A program made the position numbers and the translations under genes. From Tetracentron sinense (lineage: Eukaryota; Streptophyta; Magnoliopsida; Trochodendrales; Trochodendraceae): DNA of 64,000 nt. The notes under the pieces are model-generated. The model did not search any database, was not told where the DNA came from, and was given only the letters and a program-made list of their open reading frames with translations. The DNA lies in assembly GCA_015143295.1 (NCBI GenBank), contig CM026556.1, positions 17,918,547 to 17,982,546 of the forward strand, read 5' to 3'. Position 1 is the stretch's first letter, and each line of letters opens with the position of its first letter. This document shows, piece after piece, positions 32,552 to 44,300 of the stretch.

Positions 32552-33493
32552 TTAGAACCGACTGATAACTCCCACTGCATGACAGATATCCGGTCTAGTA
32601 CATAACATGACATACATGAGGCTCCCAACTGCCGAAGCATAAGGGCATCTCTTCATCTGCTCGATCTCATTAGCTGATGTAGGGGCCATCTTTTTAGACA
32701 AAGTGACACCATGTCTAAAAGGAATGAGTGTTGTCTTACAATCACTCATACTGTACCTAAACAATATCTTGTCTATGTAGGAAGTTTGGCTCAATCCCAA
32801 CATTCGGCATTTTCCATCTCTCAGAATCTTTATTCCGAGAATATATGATGCCTCTCCCAAGTCTTTCATTGAGAAATGCTGAGAAAGCCATATCTTGACT
32901 GATGACAACATCCATACATCATTCCCAATGAGTAGGATGTCATCTACCGCTCTCCCACTGTCCTTCTTGTATATACAAGATTCTTCCAAATTCTTTTGGA
33001 ATCCAAATTCTTTGATTGAAAGATCAAATCTTTGGTTCCAGCTTCTTGAAGCTTGTTTCAAACCATATATCGACTTGTTGAGCTTGCATATCATGTTCTC
33101 CTGGTTAAGAGCAATGAAGCCCTCTGGTTGCTTTATATAGATGTCTTCATCTAACATTCCATTAAGGAAAGCAGTTTTGACATCCATTTGCCATATCTCA
33201 TAGTCATGGTGTGCAGCTATAGCTAGCATTATGTTGATGGATTTAAGCATAGCTACAGGTGAAAAGGTATCCTCATAATCAACTCCTTGAATTTGAGTAT
33301 AACCTTTTGCAACAAATCTAGCTTTATAGGTCTCCACGTTACCATCGGCACCCTTCTTCCTTTTGTAAGTCCATTTGCATCCAATTGGCCTTATACCATC
33401 TGGTGGATCTACTAAAGTCCAGACACCGTTGTCATACATGGAATCTATTTCAGCATTCATGGTTTTATTCCATTGAGATGCATCCACATCCAA
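32552..33493 (-). pseudogene. TE-B Copia reverse transcriptase
   Basis: An open stretch of 313 codons: WNKTMNAEIDSMYDNGVWTL, GCKWTYKRKKGADGNVETYK, ARFVAKGYTQIQGVDYEDTF, WQMDVKTAFLNGMLDEDIYI and YGLKQASRSWNQRFD, a standard Copia RT. The catalytic segment reads SGRAVDDILLIGND, where the usual aromatic residue and several residues before VDD are missing, which suggests a short in-frame deletion at about 32945-32955. The enzyme is probably inactive. It ends with TRPDICHAVGVISRF, the entry to RNase H. Confidence 0.87.
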
Positions 33494-33502
33494 TGTAGCT
33501 TC

Positions 33503-34450
33503 CTAATAAGTATTAGGATCTTTATCCTCATCATCAGGGGTAACTAGATAAACTTCATTATTGTAATACTGAAGTCTATCCGGTGGTCTAGAAACTCTTT
33601 CAGACCTTCTCAGTGGAACAGAATTAGAAGAAATTAAAGTAGAAGGATTAGGTTCAGTTTGGATACTGGCTGTGTTGTCTTTCATCTCATGAAATTCAAC
33701 TTTCTTAAGGAGATCCATTTCTTCCTCCAAGAAGGTGGCATGAAGCATAACAACTATTGTTTTGTCTGCCTTGGAGTAGAAATAGAAACCCTTAGTTTCT
33801 TTTGGATATCTTATAAAATTCTATTTCTCTATCCTAGATTCCAATTTAGTGGGTTCGAGTTTGCGAACATGCGCAGGACAACCCTATTCCCTTAGATGTT
33901 GTAAACTAGGTTTTCGCCCAGTCCACAATTCATAGGGTGTAAATGGAATAGACTTAGATGGAACCTAGTTTAGAATATAAATGGCAGTTTGTATAGTATA
34001 TCCCCAAAGATATGAAGGAACATCGGCATGGCTCATCATAGAGCGAACCATAGCTAATAAGGTCCGGTTTCTTCTTTCAGAAACTCCATTTTGTTGAGGA
34101 GAGGCAGGACTTGTCCATTGTGAGATAATCCCATTATCCCTTAAGTAATCCATAAACTCGTTGGTGAGGTATTCATTACCTCGATCTGATCGAAGTGTCT
34201 TTATGGTTTTGTCAGTTTGATTCTCAACTTCTAATCTAAATTCTTTGAACTTTTCAAAGGTGTCAGATTTGTGTTGCATCAAATAGACATATCCATATCT
34301 GGAATAGTCATCGGTAAATGTGACAAAATACCAGTATTGACCTCATGTAACAATGTTAAATGGACCACATACATCACTATGTATTAGTCTTAACTTTTCT
34401 TCAGCTCTTCCTACCTTTTTAGGGTAAGGCTTCTTGGTCATCTTTGAGGA
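33503..34450 (-). pseudogene. TE-B integrase and linker
   Basis: The minus strand at 34282-33965 gives VENQTDKTIKTLRSDRGNEY, LTNEFMDYLRDNGIISQWTS and PQQNGVSERRNRTLLAMVRS, with the second D and the E of the D-D-35-E integrase triad. Next to it, 33748-33503 holds the Copia linker (LRRSERVSRPPDRLQYYNNE). Several frameshifts fall at 33750-33965 and 34285-34450. The first catalytic D is not clear. The integrase would insert the cDNA into the host chromosome. Confidence 0.82.
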
Positions 34451-34452
34451 AA

Positions 34453-35001
34453 TCAAGGGAGTGGTTCTACTTTGAGGAAATCAAGGGGACCATCTTTTAC
34501 TAACCTCTTGATCCTATTAAGATTAATGTGACCAAGTCTCTTATGCCAAAGATAAGTAGACTCTGTGCAATGTCTCTTCATTCCAGATATTCTAAATGAT
34601 GAGACATTGTCACTTTGCAGACATTCATTATTTACCAATGGAAATATCAAATAAAAACCATTAATTAGATTACCAGTTATCAAGACCATTCCATCTTTCT
34701 TAATTTCAACAATTGAATTAAAATTGATAGAGAATCCATAAAATAAGAGTCGAGATATTGAAATCAAATTTTGATGTGCTGAAGGCACATAAAAGCAGTC
34801 TTCTAAAATTAATGTATTTCCATTAGGTAAATAAAGAGTAAACAAGCCGATTGACTTCACTGCAACATTTGCACCGGAGCCAACTTTAAGCTTCTGCTCC
34901 TGTTTGGTCGGCTTTCTGGTTTCCTTGAACCCCTGCAAAGAATTGCAAACGTGTACAGTGGATCCAGAATCCACGCACCATGAGTTAGGAGGACAGTCCA
35001 A
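34453..35001 (-). pseudogene. TE-B protease and GAG-pre-integrase
   Basis: The reading begins PPNSWCVDSGSTVHVCNSLQ, in which DSGST is the aspartic protease active-site motif. It continues VKSIGLFTLYLPNGNTLILE, FYVPSAHQNLISISRLLFYG and YLWHKRLGHINLNRIKRLVK, which is the GAG-pre-integrase motif. The stretch is open for 182 codons but loses frame on both sides. In Copia elements this protease cleaves the polyprotein. Confidence 0.85.
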
Positions 35002-35110
35002 AAAGTTGACTCAACAATAATATGTACTTCAAAGTATCTCATACCTTGAGTACTTCCGCTACCCTTCTTAAGAGTTGCGAGGTAAGTCCTGCAATTCCTC
35101 TTCCAGTGGC

Positions 35111-35895
35111 CTATTTTACCACAGTGAAAACACTTTCCATTGCCTTTGTTTTCCTTGCCAGCTGTCCCTGAAGAACCTTTGGCAACTCTTGCCTTCCCCT
35201 ATTGTTTTCAAACTTTCCTTTGCCTTTCTTCCCTTTTCTAAACTTTTTAGATTTCTTGGAGGTATCAGGTTTATCGACGATTAAAGTTTCACCTTTAGTT
35301 GACTTTTTAATCAAATCTTCTGCAGCCACAAGTGAGTTCATAAGCTCACTTAGTGACCTTTTACTCTTGTACATGTTATAATTTAACATAAACGAATTAA
35401 AGGGCAGAGGGAGTGACTGTAGAACAGTGTCAACTTGAGTGATGGCATCCATCTCTCTACCAAGAATTTCCAATTCATTCAATAATCCCATCATCTTTAT
35501 GATGTGTTCCTTGACTGGAGTTCCCTCAACCATCTTGGTGTCAACAAGGGATTTCAACTTGTCGAGCTGACCTATTTTGCTCACCAAACATCTCATGAAG
35601 GTTTTGCAAAATGTCAGAGAAGCCTTATCTATGTGTTCATGCTGGCTTTGCAAAATGTTAGACATCAAAGCCAGTATGTAACACTTGGCATCTGATTAGA
35701 CCTCTCCCATTGCTTTAACTCAGCCTTTTGGGCCGGTGAAGCATCTGGAAGAATTTCGGGCTTAGGTGTCTTAAGACATAGGTCAAGGTTATCCACGGCA
35801 AACAAAATTCTAATCTTTCTTTTCCAGTCTACATAGTTAGTTCCTACTAACTTTTCATCATGAAGAATTTCAGTTAATGGGTGTAGGCCTGCCAC
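35111..35895 (-). pseudogene. TE-B gag (UBN2-like)
   Basis: The minus strand starts MAGLHPLTEILHDEKLVGTN and YVDWKRKIRILFAVDN (35895-35665). After a frameshift it continues KTFMRCLVSKIGQLDKLKSL, MVEGTPVKEHIIKMMGLLNE and YNMYKSKRSLSELMNSLVAA (35668-35111). This is the capsid-like gag of many plant Copia elements. A zinc-knuckle-like region around 35125-35040 (CFHCGKIGHWKRNC type) is in a shifted frame. The chosen start is the first Met before the conserved LTEIL..GTNY segment. Confidence 0.8.
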
Positions 35896-37454
35896 GATCT
35901 AATCAAATGACAAATAAGACAGTATTAGGGATCTATTGTATTCATTAATACCAATTAGATTATGGGTCTATTTCTAATAGCATTACCAATTTGGGAAGAA
36001 TTAATTGGCATCGAAAACCTAGACACTGGCTGAATGTGATCCTGCCTTTGGGCACATCATCACATCGCCTTGAATAGGCAGATAGAAACTATCTTCTCAA
36101 ATTTCACAGATCTCATCTTGTGAATTCTGGAGTATTCGATCTACTGTCTGATCTATAAAGGATGTTATACTCACGCTTTGGCGTTATTGTATAATATCTC
36201 TTATTCATGTGCCCACCTACCATGAACCTAATAAACCCCTAATGGAAGCTCACGCTTTGGCGTTATTGCTCCCACTTTTTACTTATTCAGTTTTCACCAT
36301 GTTCACTCATAGGTGAGAGGGATTGGGCCCTGCTTTGGCCTATCAGCTTACTCACACTCCCCACTATAGGATCATATAGTGTATGGTAGAAGATCATACT
36401 TAGGGACTTGTCCCCAGTCTTATATACACATGATATATCAAGAGCAATTATTTCAACAGAATAATTAAACATATAAATAGATATCATCTGATGATAAATA
36501 AACAGCAGTTATCATCTTATGATAATAAAACATTAGTATACAAGATTAATCATTATGGGTCAATAAATTAAAATGGATGGATGCAAGGGAATGTGATAAG
36601 AACAAAGGTAACTCGCAAACTCTTTCGCGATCCCTTCCTTTATCATCTTATCTAGATCACATCGCAACATCCTCCTTCGCAGCATCTCCACCAATGCATT
36701 AAATAGAATTTAAATGGCATTAGGGAAACCAATATTCTATTCGCCCTTTTCAGGGAAACCGAATGAATCTGCCCTTTACAGATTGCCAAAACTTACTACA
36801 TATTAACCTCTAATATGAATGCATGAATGATAAAAAATTTATCATATATTATAACCCATAACTATAATCTTATATAAAAAAGATGCTACATGGTGATGGA
36901 GTACTTTTTCTTATTTTTAAAAGGATTTAAAATTTGATAACAATTATCAAATCGCCCGATAAAAATCTATGTCTTATTTAGATGAAACCCCGAAAAAAAT
37001 AAAACAATTATATTTTCCATAAAATAATTTTCATAATCACATAATGCAATTTAGGAAAAATTTGAAAGCCTCTTGGAAAATTAATTTAGAAAACTCCTTT
37101 TCCCGCTTTAGATTTTCGACTCAAGTTTTGACCCTCAAAAAGATTGATTCTAGAAAAAATTTCTTCACAAAAGTTGTAGATCTTTTCGACGGCTTTGAAA
37201 GGATGTACTGACAGACCTAAATCGGACTTACGGTCATAAAGTTATGGCCAAAATACCGAAACTGTATCGATTCTTCTAATCAAATACAAATCCGAAAATC
37301 CATGAATCAATTTAAATCGAAATAAGCTTTAATCTCCAAGAACGCTTAAGCAAGGGTGTCAAACTCCATGGGATTTATTAATTAATGATCAAATCATTTA
37401 AAAGGAATTTCAAATCATTTAGTCATATCATTTTTGGGCATCATGTCTAACAAA
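35896..37454 (-). other. TE-B 5' non-coding region, presumed 5' LTR
   Basis: 1.56 kb of AT-rich DNA between the gag start and LINE-B. The outer end (element strand TGTTAGACATGATGCCC) looks like an LTR start, but I see no further similarity to the 3' LTR and no clear primer-binding site. A weak TTGGTATTAATG near 35945-35960 resembles TGGTATCAGAGC only in part. Two copies of CTCACGCTTTGGCGTTATT lie at about 36172 and 36250. A segment at 37170-37260 resembles the GTTGTAGATCTTTTC and ATAAAGTTATGGCC strings common in plant LTRs. No ORF of interest. Confidence 0.55.
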
Positions 37455-38010
37455 AGGAACATGGCCTGTCCACTTTTGGAATTAAAGAGATCAGCGTAGC
37501 ATTCACCTCCCCAAATAGCTTCCCACTGTCAAAGAAACTCAGGACTGCTCTCGAAACATCTTGGCTAACAACAGACCAACAATGCTAGAAAAATTTAGCA
37601 GTAAAACCATCGGGGCCTGGCGCTTTCTCTCCATCGGAACTAAACATGGAAGCTTTTATCTCCTCCATCAAGATAGGACCGCACAACAAGTCTTGCTCAT
37701 CCCTGTTTAAGGAGTTCATGGTAGGAAAATCAAACCGGGCTTGAGTATGAAGTTGATTACCTTGTAAGATGTTGGAGAAGTAGTGGACTGCTTCTAGGGC
37801 AATCTGCTTGGCATCTGTAATGGCGGTTACCCCACTTATTTGGATAGAGTCGATTCTATTCCTGCTTCTTCGGGCACAAAGAGTTTTATAGAAAAATGCA
37901 CTGTTGGAATCCCCAAGCTTTCACCAATTCACACGGGATTTCTGCCGTAGCTCAGATTCCTCCCATTTAAGGAGCTCCACCAATTTTTGTTTAGTAGTCC
38001 AATGATCCAA
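37455..38010 (-). pseudogene. LINE-B linker and RT N-terminus
   Basis: The minus strand gives APGPDGFTAKFF, a stop, then HCWSVVSQDVSRAVLSFFDS and NATLISLIPKVDRP, the invariant entry to the LINE RT domain, ending where TE-B inserts. Upstream are WVKLGDSNSAFFYKTLCARR-like residues. The downstream RT continues at 18446. This continuity is the main evidence that the two LINE-B segments were once joined. Confidence 0.85.
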
Positions 38011-39014
38011 CTAATAAGACGAATTAAACGGTTCCAAATTTAGCTTAAGGTAGATCTCTTCCAAGTTAGCTCTGCAATCTGCCACCTGCTTTTGGAGGTG
38101 ACCAAAAGTTCTACAGCTCCACTCTTTAAGCACTATCTTGACCTTCCATAACTTAGAAACAAGCTTAAACATAGGGGTCCCATGCACCTCGATCGTCCAA
38201 GCTTCAGAGACAATAGTTAGGAAGTCTTCATGAGTAGTCCAAAAGTTGTAAAATTTGAAAGCCTTACCAGGTCTTTGAGTTTCAAAATGGAATCTAGCAA
38301 CAATCTGGGAGTGATTGGATGTATTCCCACCCTTAAAAAAGGCCTCTGCTTTAGGAAATCTCTGGTTCCATTCTGAATTGACCAGACATCTATCCAGTTT
38401 GCAAGATATACGCCCTGGCCCAATGCTACCATTTGACCAAGAGAACATGCCCCCTTCCATTTAAGATCCGATAAATTCGCGTCATCAAGGTAGCTTTTCC
38501 CTGGTTCTAGTAATCTTAGTGGCACTAGATTACCTCCCCTCTATTCCGAGCTATATAGGATAGTATTGAAGTCACCAAGAACCATCTAAGCCATATTATG
38601 GGATCTCGCAAACCCTGAAATTCCGTGCCACATGTTATCGCGTTGAGAAAATAAGTTAGAGCCATACATGACGGTAACCATAATCGGGGATAACCAATCT
38701 GATCTCATAACCATGCAGTGTATAAATTGGTCAACTAAGTGCATTGGGGTCACCGTTAGCTTCGCAGAATCCCATACGATCCCGATCCTACCATTCTGCA
38801 CAATAGAATAATTATCAATCCGTGCCCAAGTAGGCGCTACCTTCTTCATAACTTTATTTGCATTCTCCTCCCTGATCTTTGTTTCAAGCAGACCAACAAA
38901 GCTAACCTTGGTTTTTGTCAAAAAATCCCGAGTATCTTTCTGTTTGAGATTATCTACATCGGCGCCTACAGCACCATCACTGCCACTGCCTATTTTAGTA
39001 TACTCCCTAGCCAA
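38011..39014 (-). pseudogene. LINE-B endonuclease domain
   Basis: The minus-strand reading DNLKQKDTRDFLTKTKVSFV, GLLETKIREENANKVMKKV, GRIGIVWDSAKLTVTPMHLV and VMYGSNLFSQRDNMWHGISG leads through a stop to MVLGDFNTILYSSE. After a further stop and a frameshift comes SWSNGSIGPGRISCKLDRCL. The G-D-F-N catalytic motif is intact. The expected WNVRGLN at the start is degraded. ORF2 begins close after the ORF1 stop (about 39054). Confidence 0.85.
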
Positions 39015-39053
39015 TATAGTTCGTGTCCTGTGGTTTCCTTGAGACTCTCCCCC

Positions 39054-40788
39054 TCATCCCTGCTGGTCTAACTGGTCAGGTTCGAGTAGATCAACATCGA
39101 TTTCTCCAGTTCTAAGCACTGTAAACCGATTAGGACTCTCCACCCTGGAGTGTTGCTCCGTAGGTAATTCCTTGCTCTTGGCTTTTTTAGGCATGGTTTC
39201 CCATGCTGCCATACCTCTTCCTCTCCTCCTAGGGTCCTCTTCTAGCATGGCATCTTCTATAACCATCATAGGAATCCCATTAGACTCCTCCACCACCTCT
39301 TCATTTTCCTTCGACTTCTCCTCGCCTTCCGGGTATTTTTCCTCCCTGTTAGTCGGATTCTTGGGCTGTTGCACAGTAGGCCAAGTATGTTTGGGAACAG
39401 GCATGCGGGAACGACTACGACTCCTGCGCTTAGCCTTCCTATCCAAAATGTCTAGCCCTCCATCCTTGCCCGAGTTGCATTGTTCAGAACTATGGCCAAA
39501 AACACAACAGCTAGCGCAACAAGGAGGATTCCAATCATATCCTAGAGTAATATGGATGTTCTCAATACCATTCAGACTAAAGTGTTGTTCTTTGTCCCCT
39601 CTAACTTCAATAGACACTCTTGCATAGTCCATACGCTTGTGAGCTAAAATAGGTCTGTCCACGCTGAGAGGGTTTCCAATAAGGCTTCCAATAGCACCTA
39701 GGCAATCTCTATTCCACAAGAACAATGGCAAGCTGTATATTCGAACCCAAATTGGTATGTCATTAATCTCCACCTTATCCAACTTGAGATGCCTATTCCA
39801 TTCTTGGAGGATCAAAACTGCTTGCCAAACACTCCAAGGTCCACCCTCTAAAATCCAATCTTTATCCTCCAAGCACGACAACTTGAATTGGTAGTATCCG
39901 CTTTCCAGTGCAATGATTTTGACCTCGCCTTTCAACTGCCCCATTCTACTAATCGAGTTCTTGATAGTGAAGTAAGACGGTTAGGTCCTAGGATATACCC
40001 AACTAACGTATTCTTCCATTCGAGCAAATCCTTCTGGATATCAGATTCAGGGCGTTCAATGATAAATTTTCCATCCCTTACCACAGGTGGGATGAAAGAA
40101 AGGGAGTGATCAGACACCCCATAAGATGATGCTCCAAACAACCCTCTCCACGCCCCAACACCTGCCTGAGCGTCTAGCCGCTGCGCCTGAACTGCATGAG
40201 AGTCACTCTCCACAATGAGACCCTCAAGAGGATGATCTCGACAACCACTAAGCACTTCCCTATGAGGCAACGTATTTCCCTGCAAAACCTCCTTTCGGAG
40301 TAAAAAATTTGAGTCACTCAGAGCACTATTAGGGGTGACTTCCACAGCTCCCGAGGACGGCTCAGTAACTAAAGGCCCTGAAGCGGTGCTCTGCCCCACT
40401 GCACTAGGCAAAATCCCACTCCTTACCAAGGAAGATAAACTCCCAAGAGGTACGTTGCCAGAAGGACAATCGACCACATCGTTAAGGAGGGAAACGTAAG
40501 TTCGGGATCCACCAACCCCTGGGTCCCACCAGGGATCACAAGATCAAGAGTCTGCGAAACACCTATCGGAGCATCACCAACCCCAGAAACAGGCCCACGC
40601 TGCTGATGTTCAAGGGAAAAGAGCTGATTAACATCATCAAGGGTCAACAAGGACTTCTGACTTTGAGCAAGAGCAGCTAGCTTCTTTGCCACGCCTGACA
40701 ACTCATTTGTTCGACCTCCATGAAAAACCAAACCACCCGGCCGGATACCCTGGTTCTTCCTAGCCGGATTCCGTCCACCACCGGCCAT
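39054..40788 (-). pseudogene. LINE-B ORF1: DUF4283-like RNA-binding protein with CCHC knuckle
   Basis: The likely start is MAGGGRNPARKNQG at 40788, because LINE-C ORF1 begins in a similar way (MVGGKGPL). Three frames joined by two frameshifts (near 40470 and 39940) give a protein of about 578 aa. It has a low-complexity N-terminus, then IPPVVRDGKFIIERPESDIQ and LVGYILGPNRLTS leading into YYQFKLSCLEDKDWILEGGP (DUF4283-like fold), then IPIWVRIYSLPLFLWN and a knuckle CCASCCVFGHSSEQC that satisfies CX2CX4HX4C. An R/S-rich and acidic tail includes SPNRFTVL. Plant LINE ORF1 proteins coat element RNA. The frameshifts make it inactive. Confidence 0.82.
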
Positions 40789-41312
40789 GAGGCCAGACAA
40801 TAGAGGTGCCTGGGAAAAATGCCGAACAAACCCCAAAGAAGAGCTAGCAAAGGAAACAAAACAAGAATAGAAAAAACAACCAAATCCCCTCACCGTCTTG
40901 CACCAGCACAAGCCTACTCTCTCCATGCTAGTTTACTGCATTCAATTAGAACCGAGAAAAATCAGCAGGCAAGGCATGGTAGGACGCCGAAGAGAGGAAC
41001 TGAACGCAAACGAAGGGACACAGACCCAGGAAAACCCTCACAGACTAGAAGACCAGACCAAAGGAAAACAAAATCCGCTCGGAAAATCACCGTTGGTAGA
41101 ACAAAAGGAAGAGAAACAAAAGGGAGACACCTACGCTGAAAGGACCTCCGGACCAAGGCCAGAGAAAAATACCAAAAACGATACGACCCAGGAGACAACA
41201 GGAACTGGCCACCGAAGAAAATGAAAATGAAGAATAAAGAGAACCCACCGACAAGAAACAAGGGCCCAAAGAAAACTCACCACATGCTACTTAGTCACTC
41301 TTAAGTATTCTT
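40789..41312 (-). other. LINE-B 5' leader
   Basis: About 520 bp between the ORF1 start and reverse satellite beginning near 41313. It is purine-rich on the plus strand (pyrimidine-rich on the element strand) and has no recognisable domain. Two short plus-strand ORFs (40819-41139, 40898-41224) are arginine- and lysine-rich antisense readings without known similarity. By position it would hold the internal promoter of the LINE. The exact 5' end is uncertain by about 30 bp. Confidence 0.55.
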
Positions 41313-44300
41313 CAAGAAACTATACTTTGGCCAAAACCTACAAACCCATACAAAATTCAAACCGGGGGTCAGATTCTGATGCCATTTGTTCTAATGCATG
41401 TATTTCAACCCACCCTAAGTATGAGAATTCGTTTTGATGGAATCCGAATTCGTTTCCCCAATTTGGGCCCTGAGAGGCCCGAAAACCATACTTAGAAAGT
41501 ATACTTCGTCCTAAACATACAAACGCGCACCAAATCCAAATCGGGGATCAGATTTTGAAGCCATTTATTCTAACATGTGTATTTCAACCAACCTAAGTGT
41601 GGGAATTTGTGTCGATGGAATCCGAGTCCATTTGCCCGATTTGGGCACCGAAAGGCCCGAAATCCATAATTAGAAAGTATACTTTAGCCTAAACATACAA
41701 CCGCACACCAAATCCAAACCGGGGTCGGATTTCGATGTTGTTTCCTCTAACGCATGTATTTCGACACAACTTAAGTATGAGAATTTGTTTTGATTGAATC
41801 CGAGGTCATTAGCTCGATTTGGGCACCGAGAGGCAAAAATCCATACTTAGAAAGTATACTCCGGCCTAAACCTATAAATGCGCAACAAATCCAAACTGAG
41901 GGTAGGCTTTCGATGTCGTTTCTTTTCACGCCATTATGCTGACCTAGCCTAAGTGTGGGAATTCGTTTCGATGGAATCCGAAGTCGTTTGCCTGATTTAG
42001 GCGCTTAGAAACCAAAGTCCATACTTAGAAAGTATCCTTAGGCCAAAACCTACAAACGCGCACCAAATCCAAACCGGGGGTCAGATTTTGATGTCGTTCC
42101 TTCTAACGAGTGTATTATGACCCAACCTATGTGTGGAAATTTGTTTCGATGGAATCCGAAGTCGATATCCTGATTTGGGCACCTAGAGACCAAAGTCCAT
42201 ACTTACAAAGTATACTTCCCAAAATTCATACTTAGAAAGTACACTTCGGCCTAAACATACAAACGTGCACCATATCCAAATCGGGCTCAGATTTCGATTT
42301 CTTTCCTCTAACACATGTATTTCGACCCAACTTAAGTGTGAGAATTCGTTTTGATGAAATCCGAGCTCATTTGCCCGATTTGAGCACCGACAGGCCCGAA
42401 ATCCGTACTTAGAAAGTATACTTCGGCCTAAACAGACAAACATCCACCAAATCCCAACCGGGGGTTAGATTTCAATATAGTTTCTTCTAACACTTGTATT
42501 TCAACCCAACATAAGTATGGGAATTCGTTTTGATGGTATCCGAGGTCGTTAGCCGATTTTGGCACCGAGACATCGAAATCCATATATAGAAAGTGTACTT
42601 CGGCCTAAACTTACAAACACGCACCAAATCCAAACCGGGGATAGGATTTCGATGTCGTTTCTTTTAACGCGAGTATTTCAACCCAGCCTAAGTGTGGGAA
42701 CTCGTTTCGATGGAATTCAAAGTTGTTAGCCTGATTTGGGAACCTAGAGACCAAAGTCCATACTTAGAAAGTATACTTAGGCCTAAACCTAGAAACACGA
42801 ACCAAATACAAACCTGAGGTCGGATTTTGATGTCGCTTCTTCTTACGAGTGTATTCCGACCCAACCTAAGTGTGGAAATTTGATTCGATCGAATTCGAGG
42901 TCGTTTGCCCTATTTGGGCACCGAGAGGCCCGAAATCCATACTTAGAAAGTATACTTCGGCCTAAACCTACAAACGTGCACCAAATCCATACCGGTGGTA
43001 GAATTTCGATAGAGTTTCTTCTAACGAGTTTATTTCGATGCAACCTAAGTGCGAAAGTTTATTTCGAAGAAATCAAAGGTCATTTGCTTGATTTCGGCAC
43101 CGAGACGCCCAAAATCCGTACTTAGAAAGTATACTTCGGCCTAAACCTACAAACGCGCACCAAATCCATACCGGGGGTCGGATTTCGATGCTGTTTCTTC
43201 TAACGCCTGTATTTCTACCTAACCTAAGTGTCAGAATTCGTTTCGATGGAATTTGAGGTCGTTTCCCCAATTTGGGCACCAAGAGGCCAACATCCATACT
43301 TAGAAAGTACACTTCGGCTTAAATATACAAATACGCACCATATCCAAACTGGGGGTCAGATTTCAATGCTGTTTTTTCTAAAGCGAGTTTTTCGACCCAT
43401 CCTAAGTGTGAGAATTCGTTTCGATGGAATCCAAGGTTGTTTGCCCTATTTGGGTACCGAGAGGCCTGAAATTCATACTTAGAAAGTATACTTCGGCCTA
43501 AACCTACAAACGCGCACCAAATCCAAACCAGGGGTCGGGTTTCATTGTTGTTTCCTCTAATGCTTTTATTTTGACCCATCCTAAGTGTGAGAATTCATTT
43601 CGATGGAATCCGAGGTTGATTGCCCAATTTGGGCACCGAGAGGCGTGAAATCCATAACTAGAAAGTGTACTTCGGCCTAAACCTACAAATGTTTCAATGG
43701 AATTGGAGCCCGTTTGCCTAATTTGGGCATCGAGAGGCCCGAAATCCATACTAAGAAAGTATTCTTCGGCCTACAAATACAAATGCACATCAAATCCAAA
43801 CCAGGGTCGGATTTCGATGTTGTTTCCTTTAACGCATGTATGTCGACCCAACTTAAGCGTGAGAATTCATTTTGATGGAGTCCGAGGTCGTTTACCTGAT
43901 TTGAGCACAAGAAGCCTGAAATCCATACGTAGAAAGTATACTTCAGCCTAAACATACAAACGGGCACCAAATCCAAACTGGGGGTCAGATTTCGATGTAG
44001 TTTCTTTAACACATGTATTTTGACACAGCCTAAGTGTAAGAATTTTTTTCGATGGAATCTGAGGTCATTTGTCCGATTTGCACCCCGAGTCGCCTATAAT
44101 CCATAATTAGAAACTATAGTTTGGCTAAAACCTACAAACGCGTACCAAATCCAAATCAGGGGTCGGGTTTCGATGTCGTTTCTTCTAATCTGTGCATTTT
44201 GACCCAACCTAAGTGTGAGAATTCGTTTTGATGGAATCTGAAGTCGATTCGCCAATTTGGGCCCCAAGAGGCCCGAAAACCATACTTAGAATGTATACTC

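Larger units (their letters stand above)
18447..37454 (-). mobile_element. TE-B: decayed Copia LTR retrotransposon inside LINE-B, split by TE-A
   Basis: A minus-strand Ty1/Copia element with gag (about 35895-35111), protease and pre-integrase (35001-34453), integrase (about 34450-33965), RT (33493-32552) and RNase H (32521-31991), the Copia order. On the element strand a polypurine tract AAGTAGGAGAT precedes TGTTGGACATGATGCCC at 31948, the start of the 3' LTR. The right end is TGTTAGACATGATGCCC at 37454. Candidate target duplication: GAAGG (18442-18446) and AAAGG (37455-37459), one mismatch. All frames are broken. The presumed 5' LTR region does not visibly resemble the 3' LTR beyond its first bases. 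Confidence 0.82.
15753..41312 (-). mobile_element. LINE-B: full-length L1-type LINE split by nested Copia elements
   Basis: Two segments, 15753-18446 and 37455-about 41312, form one minus-strand LINE. The RT reading IPKVDRPC at 37460-37490 continues across the gap into NFSDFRLISVCNVIYRC at about 18440-18380, and orientation and decay match. Between them lies TE-B, itself holding TE-A. Without the insertions the LINE is about 6.5 kb: 5' leader, ORF1 (DUF4283-like plus zinc knuckle), ORF2 (endonuclease, RT, zinc-binding domain, RNase H), 3' UTR with GGTTAGGCAGACCCCGACC and an A tail. Multiple frameshifts make it non-autonomous today. I could not find a convincing target-site duplication. Confidence 0.88.

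Noticed and set aside
40819-41261. Arginine- and lysine-rich plus-strand ORFs opposite the LINE-B leader.
   Set aside because: They are antisense readings of a pyrimidine-rich leader with biased composition, with no known motif and no counterpart in LINE-C.
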